Of a DNA stretch of 60,945 nucleotides, positions 16,299 to 24,417 are shown in pieces. Made by a program: the position numbers and the translations under genes. Each line of letters begins with the position of its first letter. Within the stretch, counting starts at the first letter, position 1. Source of the stretch: Clostridia bacterium (lineage in GTDB: Bacteria; Bacillota; Clostridia; Christensenellales; Aristaeellaceae); the NCBI GenBank assembly GCA_017534885.1, contig JAFXVR010000033.1:1-60945 (forward strand), in the 5' to 3' direction. The notes under the pieces were generated by a model. The model was not told the origin of the DNA, did not search any database, and saw only the letters and a program-made list of their open reading frames with translations.

Positions 16299-18572
16299 TT
16301 ATCTCCGGTAATAGTTGATCAGGCAGCCGTCTGTCAGGATCTCGCGCTCGGGCTGGGTGAGATCGCCGGTGGACACCGCAAAGGGGGTGACAGAGCCGTC
16401 CGCGTGGACCGCAAAGGCGGTGAGGTCGGTCACGCCGTTCAGGATCGCTTTCCTCAGACCGGGGATGAACACGTGATCGCCTAAGGAGAAGGCTTCCGGG
16501 GCATCGGTCAGGAAGGGCGTCATGCCCCAGTTGATGCAGTTGGAGCGGTAGCGCTTGGTGGCGTACTGCCGGGCGAAGTTGGCGCTGCCACCCATAACCC
16601 GCTGGCAGGAAGCGGCCTGTTCCCGGGCGGAGCCGTCGCCGGGCATGTTGGCGAAGATGGCGGAGCCGATGTCGGTATCATTCGGCTGCACAGGCACACC
16701 GGCCTTTTCGAGGGCGGCGTAGACCGCGAGAATGTCTGCCGGGAGCGCTTCCCCGGCGCGGCGGGCCCGCTCGATGGCGCGCACTTCCTTGCTGCGGGGA
16801 ACATAGCCCGGATCCTTGCGGCTCAGGGCGAACTCGCTGAGGCGCTCGGGATTGGAGCGGTAGGAGGAGGTCTCGCCGGAGGGAATCAGCTCGTCCGTGG
16901 TGGTGACCGGATCGGTGATGTAGGAGCAGACGCGCACCAGCAGGTCCTCGGTCAGCGCCGGCATCTCAGGCCAGTCCTTGATATTGGGTCCGAAGAGGAG
17001 CGGCGCGTCGGGCTCAGCCTTGCCCCAGCCGCTGAAGACGCGCTTGTCGTACACGCTCTGGTCGTAATGATAGGGGAGGTGCGGCTCCTGCCAGCCCGCC
17101 AGGTCGGTGGCGGCGGTCAGGCGTCCGCCGTTGGCCGCGGTGGCGGCGATGGAGCGGGCGTCCATCAGGGCGACTGCAGCCATCTGGCCCTCGCCCGGGC
17201 GGGAACCCTCGCGGTTGGGGAAGTTGCGGGTGGCGTGGCGGATGGAGAACTCGCCGTTGGCCGGACAGTCGCCCGCACCGAAGCAGGGCCCGCAGAAGCA
17301 TTCGCGGATGATGACGCCCGCCGCCGCCAGGTCTGCCAGAGCGCCGCAGCGCAGCAGGGCCAGGTAGGCCGGCATGGAGCCGGGATATACGCTCATGGAG
17401 AAGGCGCCGTTGCCTGTGGAGCGGCCGCGCAGGATGTCCGCCGCCGCCACGATGTTGTCAAAGGTGCCGCCGGAACAGCCGGCAATGAGGCCCTGATCCA
17501 CCCACACGGAGCCGTCGGCACGCACCTTGTCGGTCAGGCGCATGCGGGCCGTGGCGGGCAGCTGCTCGTTGGCGAGGCGCTCGGTCTCCCGGAGCAGGTC
17601 GCCGGCGTTCTGCTGGAGCTCATGGATGGACACGGAGCGGCTGGGGTGCATGGGCAGGGCGATCATGCTGTCGATGCTGCTCAGGTCAACGCTGATGCAG
17701 CCGTCATACCAGGCGACTTCCGCCGGGGCCAGGGGTCGGTAAGCTTCCGGACGGCCGTGGATGGTGAGATATTCCTCGGTCTTTTCATCCGTCACCCAGA
17801 TGGAGGACCAGCAGGTGGTCTCGGTGGTCATCACGTCGATGGCGTTGCGGTATTCCATGGGCAGGCCGTGGATGCCCGGGCCCACAAACTCCATCACCTT
17901 GTTTTTGACATAACCGTTCTGATAGACAGCGCCGCACAGGGCCAAGGCCACGTCGTGGGGGCCGACGCCCGGGCGGGGGCTGCCGGTCAGATAGACCGCG
18001 ATCACCTGCGGCCGGGCGAAATCATAGGTGCGCCCGAGAAGCTGCTTGGCCAGCTCGCCGCCGCCCTCGCCTACGGCCATGGTGCCGATGGCGCCGTAGC
18101 GGGTGTGGGAGTCCGAGCCGAGGATCATCCTGCCGCAGCCGGCCATGCGCTCCCGGTTGTAGGAGTGGATGACCGCCATGTTCGGGGGCACATAGATGCC
18201 GCCGTACTTTCTGGCCGCGGACAGGGCGAACTTGTGGTCGTCCTCGTTGATGGTGCCGCCCACTGCGCACAGGCTGTTGTGACAGTTGGTCAGCACATAG
18301 GGCATGGGAAAGGCCGTCAGCCCGGAGGCCCGTGCCGTCTGGATGATGCCCACATAGGTGATGTCGTGGCTGGTGAGGGAATCAAAGCGGAGGCGCAGGC
18401 GCTGCATGTCATCGCCCTGATTATGCGCTTTCAGGATGCCCCAGGCCATGGTGCCCTGTTCAGCCTCCTGCCGGCTGACCTCCCGGCCCAGCTTCTGGCG
18501 GACAGCCTGAGGGTCGGTCAGGATTTCGGTGCCGTGGAGCAGGTATACGCCGGTATCTGACAGTTTGATCAT
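16299..18572 (-). CDS. Aconitase-family hydratase
   Basis: Large monomeric aconitase-superfamily dehydratase, 757 residues, with the swivel domain at the C-terminus (about 590-757). Substrate and cluster motifs are visible: GSDSHTRYGAIG near 150, GCSGGTFDN with Cys near 366, and the ECFCGPCFGAGD block near 422-433 carrying cluster cysteines. Expected reaction: citrate to isocitrate via cis-aconitate using a [4Fe-4S] cluster. Its length matches Clostridial hydratases annotated as aconitase, but other 2-hydroxyacid substrates are possible. An AAAGGAG site precedes ATG 18572, with a good promoter at 18616-18644. It works with the putative citrate synthase to make isocitrate. Confidence 0.85.
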   Translation of the reverse strand: MIKLSDTGVYLLHGTEILTDPQAVRQKLGREVSRQEAEQGTMAWGILKAHNQGDDMQRLRLRFDSLTSHDITYVGIIQTARASGLTAFPMPYVLTNCHNSLCAVGGTINEDDHKFALSAARKYGGIYVPPNMAVIHSYNRERMAGCGRMILGSDSHTRYGAIGTMAVGEGGGELAKQLLGRTYDFARPQVIAVYLTGSPRPGVGPHDVALALCGAVYQNGYVKNKVMEFVGPGIHGLPMEYRNAIDVMTTETTCWSSIWVTDEKTEEYLTIHGRPEAYRPLAPAEVAWYDGCISVDLSSIDSMIALPMHPSRSVSIHELQQNAGDLLRETERLANEQLPATARMRLTDKVRADGSVWVDQGLIAGCSGGTFDNIVAAADILRGRSTGNGAFSMSVYPGSMPAYLALLRCGALADLAAAGVIIRECFCGPCFGAGDCPANGEFSIRHATRNFPNREGSRPGEGQMAAVALMDARSIAATAANGGRLTAATDLAGWQEPHLPYHYDQSVYDKRVFSGWGKAEPDAPLLFGPNIKDWPEMPALTEDLLVRVCSYITDPVTTTDELIPSGETSSYRSNPERLSEFALSRKDPGYVPRSKEVRAIERARRAGEALPADILAVYAALEKAGVPVQPNDTDIGSAIFANMPGDGSAREQAASCQRVMGGSANFARQYATKRYRSNCINWGMTPFLTDAPEAFSLGDHVFIPGLRKAILNGVTDLTAFAVHADGSVTPFAVSTGDLTQPEREILTDGCLINYYRR

Positions 18573-18615
18573 CTGTTTGGCTCCTTTGTCTGTGAATTCA
18601 GATCAGTACAGGGCT

Positions 18616-18644
18616 ATTGTACACGCCGCGGGCGCGCTTGTAAA
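18616..18644 (-). promoter_or_regulatory. Sigma-A promoter for the aconitase-prsW operon
   Basis: On the minus strand TTTACA (18639-18644), 17-base spacer, TACAAT (18616-18621), about 40 bases before the ATG. Confidence 0.7.
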
Positions 18645-18669
18645 GGGAAGTACATGAAAAGTGCGGGTG

Positions 18670-18704
18670 AGAGCCGGGCGTCCCTGCCGCAGCCGCCCGG
18701 CTCT
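18670..18704. repeat. 11-bp perfect inverted repeat between divergent acn and mae
   Basis: AGAGCCGGGCG (18670-18680) pairs perfectly with CGCCCGGCTCT (18694-18704) across a 13-base loop. There is no T-tract on either strand. It sits between the two divergent promoters, so it may be a shared operator or a transcription insulator. Confidence 0.6.
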
Positions 18705-18769
18705 GCCAGAAATTCATCCTGTTATGATAAACATATATCCACAAATTCCTGAAAATGTCCAAATAGGGC

Positions 18770-18799
18770 TTGATTCTTCCGCACAATACATGGTATAAT
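18770..18799 (+). promoter_or_regulatory. Sigma-A promoter for malic enzyme
   Basis: TTGATT (18770-18775), 18-base spacer, perfect TATAAT (18794-18799), followed by GGAGGTG and ATG 18833. Confidence 0.75.
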
Positions 18800-18832
18800 G
18801 AGAGCACCCAAAAACACACGGGAGGTGTTTCA

Positions 18833-20002
18833 ATGAATTACATGGAGGAATCCCTGCGTCTGCACGGCGAGTGGCAAGGCAAGATCGAGGTCGTTTCGAA
18901 AGTGCCTGTGAAGACGAAAGATGACCTGTCCCTGGCCTACACGCCGGGCGTCGCAGCGCCCTGCCTGGAGATCCAGAAGGATTACGAGAAATCCTTCACC
19001 CTGACCCGCCGCCACAACCTGGTGGCTGTCATCACCGACGGCACGGCTGTGCTGGGCCTGGGCGACATCGGCCCCGAGGCCGGCATGCCCGTGATGGAGG
19101 GCAAGTGCGCCCTGTTCAAGGCCTTCGGCGATGTGGACGCCTTCCCGATCTGCATCCGCTCCAAGGATGTGGATGAGATCGTGCGCACCGTGTACCTGAT
19201 TTCCGGCTCCTTCGGCGGCATCAATCTGGAGGATATCGCCGCGCCGCGCTGCTTCGAGATCGAGCGGCGGCTGAAGGAAATCTGCGACATCCCCGTGTTC
19301 CATGATGACCAGCACGGCACGGCTGTGGTTGTTGGCGCGGCCCTGATCAACGCCCTGCGCGTGGTGGGCAAGGACATCGGCGAGGCGAAGGTGGTCATCA
19401 ACGGCGCCGGCAGCGCGGGCATCGCAATCGGTAAGCACCTGCTGAACCTGGGCGTGAAGCACATGAAGATGGTGGACCGCTTCGGCGTGCTCTGCGAGGG
19501 CGAGCAGATGAACCCCGCGCAGGAGGAGATGGCGAAGATCACCAACCCGGAGAAGTTCTCCGGCAAGCTGGCCGACGCCATGAAGGGCGCGGATGTGTTC
19601 ATCGGCGTCAGCGCGCCGCACATCGTCAGCCAGGATATGGTCCGCTCCATGGCCCCCAAGGCCATCGTGTTCCCCATGGCCAACCCCGTGCCCGAGATCG
19701 AGCCGGACGAGGCGCTGGCCGCCGGCGCGGCGGTGGTGGGCACCGGCCGCAGCGACCATCCCAACCAGATCAACAACGTGATGTGCTTCCCCGGCTTGTT
19801 CCGCGGCGCGCTGGACGTGCGCGCGAGGGACATCAACGAGGCGATGAAGCAGGCGGCCTCCCTGGCGCTGGCCAATCTGGTGGCGCCCGAGGAGCTCAAC
19901 GACAAGTACATCCTGCCCATGGCCTTCGACAAGCGCATTGGCCCGACGGTGGCTGCGGCGGTTGCCCAGGCGGCCCGGGACAGCGGCGTGGCGAGGCTGT
20001 AA
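18833..20002 (+). CDS. NAD(P)-dependent malic enzyme
   Basis: Oxidative decarboxylation of malate to pyruvate. It is 389 residues, the short bacterial form. The start at 18833 is set by GGAGGTG five bases upstream. Catalytic features are Tyr36 in LAYTPGVA, TDGTAVLGLGDIGP near 70, the acidic metal site in HDDQHGTA near 160, and a Rossmann motif GAGSAGIAIG near 191. A 2HCT-family carrier follows 69 bp downstream, the classic malate/citrate uptake plus malic-enzyme arrangement of Firmicutes. Cofactor preference cannot be read with confidence. Confidence 0.93.
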   Translation: MNYMEESLRLHGEWQGKIEVVSKVPVKTKDDLSLAYTPGVAAPCLEIQKDYEKSFTLTRRHNLVAVITDGTAVLGLGDIGPEAGMPVMEGKCALFKAFGDVDAFPICIRSKDVDEIVRTVYLISGSFGGINLEDIAAPRCFEIERRLKEICDIPVFHDDQHGTAVVVGAALINALRVVGKDIGEAKVVINGAGSAGIAIGKHLLNLGVKHMKMVDRFGVLCEGEQMNPAQEEMAKITNPEKFSGKLADAMKGADVFIGVSAPHIVSQDMVRSMAPKAIVFPMANPVPEIEPDEALAAGAAVVGTGRSDHPNQINNVMCFPGLFRGALDVRARDINEAMKQAASLALANLVAPEELNDKYILPMAFDKRIGPTVAAAVAQAARDSGVARL

Positions 20003-20071
20003 GCGCGGTGAAACATTCCTGATGGGTACTCGTCTCGGCTGACCAACAAAACGGGAAAAGGAGCTGAAACC

Positions 20072-21523
20072 ATGGCAAAACAGAATGCCAATCAGACCGC
20101 GGCCAAACAGCCGTTGAAGTTTTTCAACCTGCCCTGGCAGATCTTCGTGATCATAGCCGTGATCGTGCTTGCGGCCACCTATCTGGGCGTGCTGCCCACG
20201 GGTATGACCGGCTGCTTCGTGTTCATGATCGTGCTGGGCACGATTCTGGGCTGGATTGGTGACCACACCCCCATCATCAAGAGCTACCTCGGCGGCGGCG
20301 CCATCGTGTGCATCTTCGGCGCAGGCCTGATGGTCTACTTCCACATCATCCCTGACGGCACGCTGAAGCTGCCGCTCAAGGACAACTATGACCTGGTCAA
20401 GGGCATCACCAGTTTCTTCAAAGGCGACGGCGCCTTCCTGGACTGGTACATCGCCGCGCTGATCACGGGCTCCATCCTGGGCATGAACCGCAAGCTGCTG
20501 GTGAAGGCCGCGGCCCGGTATTTCCCGGCTATCTTCGGCGGTCTGATCTTGGCCTTCGGCCTGTGCATGGGCGTGGCTGCGATCATGGGCTATCCGGTGA
20601 TGAACGCTCTGCTGCTAATCGCGCTGCCCATCATGGGCGGCGGCATGGGCGCCGGCGCGACCCCGCTTTCCAAAATCTTTGAGACCGCGAGTTCCATGAG
20701 CGCGGAGCAGGCTCTGTCCATCATGACACCCGCCGTGGCCATCGGCAACGCGATATCCATCGTGCTGGCCGGCGTGCTGGTGAAGATCCTGGCTTCCGAC
20801 AAGCTGAACGGCCATGGCGCCCTGATGAAGGCCGGCAGTGTGGATCCCAAGGAGCTGGAAATCAGCCCCGAGATGCAGGCGAAGCGCGACAAGATCGATG
20901 TGGTGAACCTGGGCATCGGCCTGCTGACCTCCGGCGCGTTCTTCGCGTTCGGCTTCATCTGCTCCAACATCTGGAAGGCCCTGGTGCCCAGCGTGACCAT
21001 TCACGCCTATGCCTGGATGATCATCACCGTGGCCATCTGCAAGATCACCAACATCATTCCCGAGCGCATCGAGATCGCCTGCTATCAGTGGTTCCAGTTC
21101 ATCATGAAGAATCTGACGAATATGCTGCTGGTAGGCATCGGCATCTGCTATCTGGATATCGGAACGGTGATATCCAGCTTCAGCGTCACCTACCTGCTGC
21201 TCTGCCTGGCCACCTGCATCGGCGCGTTCGTCGGCGCGGCTCTCATCGGCAAGCTGGTGGGCTTCTATCCCTTCGAGGCAGGCATTACCGCGGGCCTGTG
21301 CATGTCCAACATGGGCGGCACCGGCGACGTGGCCGTGCTCTCCGCCGCGGACCGCATGGAGCTCATGCCCTTCGCGCAGATCTCCTCCCGCCTTGGCGGC
21401 GCGGTCATCCTGCTGCTCGCCTCGCTCATGCTGTCCCTGCTGGCGCAGTTCATCGTGGTGGCTGATCCTGCCGCGACGACCGGAGCGCTCCAGCAAATCG
21501 CCCAGACCCTGCCCATCGGCTGA
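20072..21523 (+). CDS. 2-hydroxycarboxylate (malate/citrate) transporter, 2HCT family
   Basis: Secondary carrier of the CitS/CimH/MaeP family, 483 residues with about 11-12 hydrophobic segments. Both pore-loop signatures are present: MGGGMGAGATPLS near residue 188 and NMGGTGDVAVLSAADRMELMPFAQISSR near 412-438; the latter includes the substrate-binding Arg region. The likely role is Na+ or H+ coupled uptake (or lactate exchange) of malate or citrate, feeding the upstream malic enzyme. GGAG precedes the ATG. A terminator at 21568-21590 closes the unit. Confidence 0.92.
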   Translation: MAKQNANQTAAKQPLKFFNLPWQIFVIIAVIVLAATYLGVLPTGMTGCFVFMIVLGTILGWIGDHTPIIKSYLGGGAIVCIFGAGLMVYFHIIPDGTLKLPLKDNYDLVKGITSFFKGDGAFLDWYIAALITGSILGMNRKLLVKAAARYFPAIFGGLILAFGLCMGVAAIMGYPVMNALLLIALPIMGGGMGAGATPLSKIFETASSMSAEQALSIMTPAVAIGNAISIVLAGVLVKILASDKLNGHGALMKAGSVDPKELEISPEMQAKRDKIDVVNLGIGLLTSGAFFAFGFICSNIWKALVPSVTIHAYAWMIITVAICKITNIIPERIEIACYQWFQFIMKNLTNMLLVGIGICYLDIGTVISSFSVTYLLLCLATCIGAFVGAALIGKLVGFYPFEAGITAGLCMSNMGGTGDVAVLSAADRMELMPFAQISSRLGGAVILLLASLMLSLLAQFIVVADPAATTGALQQIAQTLPIG

Positions 21524-21567
21524 GTCTGAGACCGTACCCATCAACCCGCAAGGGGAGGCTGACCCGA

Positions 21568-21590
21568 AAGAGGGGAGCTTCCCCTTTTTT
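21568..21590 (+). terminator. Intrinsic terminator after the 2HCT transporter
   Basis: AGAGGGGA (21569-21576) pairs with TCCCCTTT (one G-T pair) over a GCT loop and runs into six T. It lies 45 bases past the transporter stop. Confidence 0.65.
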
Positions 21591-21635
21591 CTTTCCATTC
21601 TTTGTGTTCTTTCCGCTGAAGCGCAGGCGCACACC

Positions 21636-21664
21636 TTGACAAATGCGAACAAAACAAGTAAACT
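21636..21664 (+). promoter_or_regulatory. Sigma-A promoter for the purine cluster
   Basis: TTGACA (21636-21641), 17-base spacer, TAAACT (21659-21664). The leader is only about 60 bases, too short for a purine riboswitch. The flanking AACGTTCGGTAAACCCGGGCGTTCCG stretch near 21672 is partly palindromic and could be a PurR-type site, but this is unproven. Confidence 0.65.
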
Positions 21665-21733
21665 ACAGAAGAACGTTCGGTAAACCCGGGCGTTCCGACA
21701 AAGCTGCGCAATGCGAAGAGGTGGCATAACAAT

Positions 21734-22444
21734 ATGAAGGTACTGGAACAGCTGTATGAAGGCAAAGCCAAGCGCGTCTACGCGACCGACCGGCCGGATG
21801 TGGTGATGGTGGCCTACAAGGATGACGCCACGGCTTTCAACGGACTCAAAAAGGGCACGATCACAGGCAAAGGCGCCATCAACAACCGGATGACCAACTT
21901 CCTGATGAAGATGCTGGAGAAGAACGGTGTGCCGACCCATTTCATTGAGGAAATCAGCAGCCGTGAGACACTGGTCAAAAAGGTCAGCATCATCCCGCTG
22001 GAAGTCATCGTCCGCAATGTGGCGGCCGGCAGCCTGAGCAAGCGTCTGGGCCTGACGGAGGGCACAAAGCTGCGGCGCACGGTGCTGGAGTTCTGCTACA
22101 AGAACGACGAGTTGGGCGATCCGATGGTCAATGAGTACCACATCGCCGCGATGGGCTGGGCGACCGCTGAGCAAATGCAGCAGATCGTCTCCATGGCGCT
22201 GAAGGTAGACGAGATCCTGACCCTCTACTTCAAGGGTGTCGGGGTGGATCTGATCGACTTCAAGCTGGAATTCGGCCTGACGGCGGACGGGGAGCTGGTG
22301 CTCGCGGACGAAATCAGCCCTGATACCTGCCGCTTCTGGGACGCGGAAACCCACGAGAAACTGGACAAGGATCGCTTCCGCCGGGATCTGGGCGGAGTGG
22401 AGGAGGCTTATCAGGAGATGAGCCGCCGCATTATGGGTGAATGA
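21734..22444 (+). CDS. purC: Phosphoribosylaminoimidazole-succinocarboxamide synthase
   Basis: Joins CAIR and aspartate with ATP to give SAICAR. It is 236 residues, the normal bacterial length. Signatures are [10 protein letters not shown] at 7-16, the [13 protein letters not shown] loop, [18 protein letters not shown] near 92-109, [11 protein letters not shown] near 174 and [11 protein letters not shown] near 191. It is the first gene of a four-gene purine cluster, with a promoter immediately upstream. The IMP cyclohydrolase starts 14 bp downstream. Confidence 0.95.
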   Translation: MKVLEQLYEGKAKRVYATDRPDVVMVAYKDDATAFNGLKKGTITGKGAINNRMTNFLMKMLEKNGVPTHFIEEISSRETLVKKVSIIPLEVIVRNVAAGSLSKRLGLTEGTKLRRTVLEFCYKNDELGDPMVNEYHIAAMGWATAEQMQQIVSMALKVDEILTLYFKGVGVDLIDFKLEFGLTADGELVLADEISPDTCRFWDAETHEKLDKDRFRRDLGGVEEAYQEMSRRIMGE

Positions 22445-22457
22445 CAGGAGGTTCAAC

Positions 22458-23174
22458 ATGCAGCGTCTGACAGACTATCTGAGCGGCAACCCCTACCCCG
22501 GCCGGGGCATCTTCCTCGGCCTGGACGAGACCGGAGAGAAGGCGTTCATCGCATACTTCATCATGGGGCGGAGCGTCAACAGCCGCAACCGGGTGTTCGT
22601 GGAGCAGCCCGACGGCGGCATTATCACCAAGGCCTTTGACGAGCGCAAGCTGGTGGATCCCAGCCTGATTATCTACGCGCCGGTGCGGGTGCCCGCCCGG
22701 GGTCTGTACATTGTGACCAACGGCGACCAGACCGACACCGTGCGGGACTACCTGGCGGCGGGCAAGACCATGGAGGACGCCCTGCGCACCCGCACCTTCG
22801 AGCCGGACGCTCCCAACTATACCCCCCGCATCAGCGGCCTGCTGCAGGCCATGGACGACAAGGTGAGCTTCAGGCTGTCGGTGCTCAAGGCGGACGGCAG
22901 CGACCAGCCCCAGCCCGTGCGCTGCTTCTACGAGTATCAGGAGCCTGCGCCCGGCACCGGACGGATTGTGCACACCTATCAGGGCGACGGCGAACCCCTG
23001 CCTTCCTTCAGCGGAGAGCCCGTGGCGCTGAGCGTCAGCGGCAGCCTGGACGAGATGACCCAGGCTATCTGGGAAGCCCTGAATGAGGACAACAAGGTAT
23101 CCCTGTACACCTGCTGCGTCCACCGGGTTACGGGGGAGGCAGAGCACCGCATCGTCAACAAGCTGCAGAACTGA
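22458..23174 (+). CDS. purO: IMP cyclohydrolase, stand-alone PurO type
   Basis: Closes FAICAR to IMP, the last step of purine synthesis. The protein (238 residues, start fixed by AGGAGG six bases upstream) resembles the archaeal-type PurO family rather than the N-terminal domain of PurH: NPYPGRGIFLGLDETG at the N-terminus, AYFIMGRSVNSRNRVF near 35-50, DPSLIIYAPVR near 72 and TNGDQTDTV near 91. It lies between purC and the AICAR transformylase, and that context supports the call. The spacing of 12 bp to the next gene indicates one operon. Confidence 0.85.
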   Translation: MQRLTDYLSGNPYPGRGIFLGLDETGEKAFIAYFIMGRSVNSRNRVFVEQPDGGIITKAFDERKLVDPSLIIYAPVRVPARGLYIVTNGDQTDTVRDYLAAGKTMEDALRTRTFEPDAPNYTPRISGLLQAMDDKVSFRLSVLKADGSDQPQPVRCFYEYQEPAPGTGRIVHTYQGDGEPLPSFSGEPVALSVSGSLDEMTQAIWEALNEDNKVSLYTCCVHRVTGEAEHRIVNKLQN

Positions 23175-23185
23175 GGAGGAGACAG

Positions 23186-24364
23186 ATGGCTAACGAAATC
23201 GCGCTGAAGTACGGCTGCAACCCGAATCAGCAGCCCGCCCGCATCTATGTGTCCGAGGGTGAACTGCCCCTGCGGGTGCTGAACGGCCGCCCCGGCTATA
23301 TCAACTTTCTGGACGCGCTGAACGGCTGGCAGCTGGTGAAAGAGCTCAAAACCATGACCGGGCTGCCCTCCGCGGCCTCCTTCAAGCATGTGAGCCCCGC
23401 CGGCGCCGCCGTGGGTCTGCCCCTGACGGATGTGCTCCGCCAGATCTACCGGATCCCTGCGGATCAGCCCCTGTCCCCCCTGTCCTGCGCCTATGCCCGG
23501 GCGCGGGGCGCGGATCGCATGTCTTCCTTCGGCGACTGGATCGCTCTGAGCGATGTCTGCGACATCGAAACCGCCCGGCTCATCAAGCCCGAGGTGTCCG
23601 ACGGCGTCATCGCGCCCGGCTACACGGAGGAAGCCCTTGAGGTGCTGAGGAGCAAGCGCAAGGGCGGATACAACATCGTCGAGATCGATCCGGACTACGT
23701 GCCGGAGGAAACCGAGCGCAAGCAGGTGTTCGGCATCACCTTTGAGCAGGGCCGGAACGACGCGCCCATAGATGAGAGCCTGCTGCAGGAGATCGTGACC
23801 GAGAACAGAGCGCTGTCTCCGGAGGCTGCGCGGGATCTGCTGATCTCCCTGATCATCCTGAAGTACACCCAGTCCAACTCGGTCTGCTATGTGAAGGACG
23901 GCCAGGCCATCGGCGTGGGCGCGGGCCAGCAGAGCCGCATCCACTGCACCCGTCTGGCGGGCCAGAAGGCCGACTGCTGGTGGCTGCGCCAGCATCCGAG
24001 AGTCCTGGCGCTGCCCTTCCTGGACAGCGTGGGCCGGCCGGACCGGGACAACACGGTGGATGTCTATATCTCCGACGAACCGGAGGAAGTGCTGGCGGAG
24101 GGCCGCTGGCAGGAGCTCTTCTCCGAAAAGCCCGAGCCCCTGACCCGGGAGGAAAAGCGCGCCTGGCTGGACACCCTGAGCGGGGTCGCCCTGGGCAGCG
24201 ACGCCTTCTTCCCCTTCGGCGACAACATCGAACGCGCACACCGCAGCGGCGTCAGCTATGTGGCGCAGCCCGGCGGCTCCATCCGCGATCAGCAGGTCAT
24301 CGACACCTGCAACCGCTTCGGCATGGTGATGGCCTTCACCCACCGCCGCCTCTTCCACCACTGA
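23186..24364 (+). CDS. Stand-alone AICAR transformylase
   Basis: Formylates AICAR with 10-formyl-THF to FAICAR. The protein (392 residues) corresponds to the C-terminal domain of bifunctional PurH: LKYGCNPNQQPA near the N-terminus, SFKHVSPAGAAVG near 64-76 (the Lys-His catalytic pair), TQSNSVCYVKDGQAIGVGAGQQSR near 224-248 and SDAFFPFGDNIE near 336. No cyclohydrolase (MGS-like) domain is attached; that activity is supplied by the PurO-type gene 11 bp upstream. GAGGAGG is optimally placed before ATG 23186. Confidence 0.92.
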   Translation: MANEIALKYGCNPNQQPARIYVSEGELPLRVLNGRPGYINFLDALNGWQLVKELKTMTGLPSAASFKHVSPAGAAVGLPLTDVLRQIYRIPADQPLSPLSCAYARARGADRMSSFGDWIALSDVCDIETARLIKPEVSDGVIAPGYTEEALEVLRSKRKGGYNIVEIDPDYVPEETERKQVFGITFEQGRNDAPIDESLLQEIVTENRALSPEAARDLLISLIILKYTQSNSVCYVKDGQAIGVGAGQQSRIHCTRLAGQKADCWWLRQHPRVLALPFLDSVGRPDRDNTVDVYISDEPEEVLAEGRWQELFSEKPEPLTREEKRAWLDTLSGVALGSDAFFPFGDNIERAHRSGVSYVAQPGGSIRDQQVIDTCNRFGMVMAFTHRRLFHH

Positions 24365-24417
24365 GAAATACCCAGACCGAGAGGAGAGGAAGCGCTTCAG
24401 CCGCTTCAGCCTGAATC

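Noticed and set aside
21524..21733. Purine riboswitch before purC
   Set aside because: The promoter at 21636-21664 leaves only about 60 bases of leader, and I see no purine-aptamer core.
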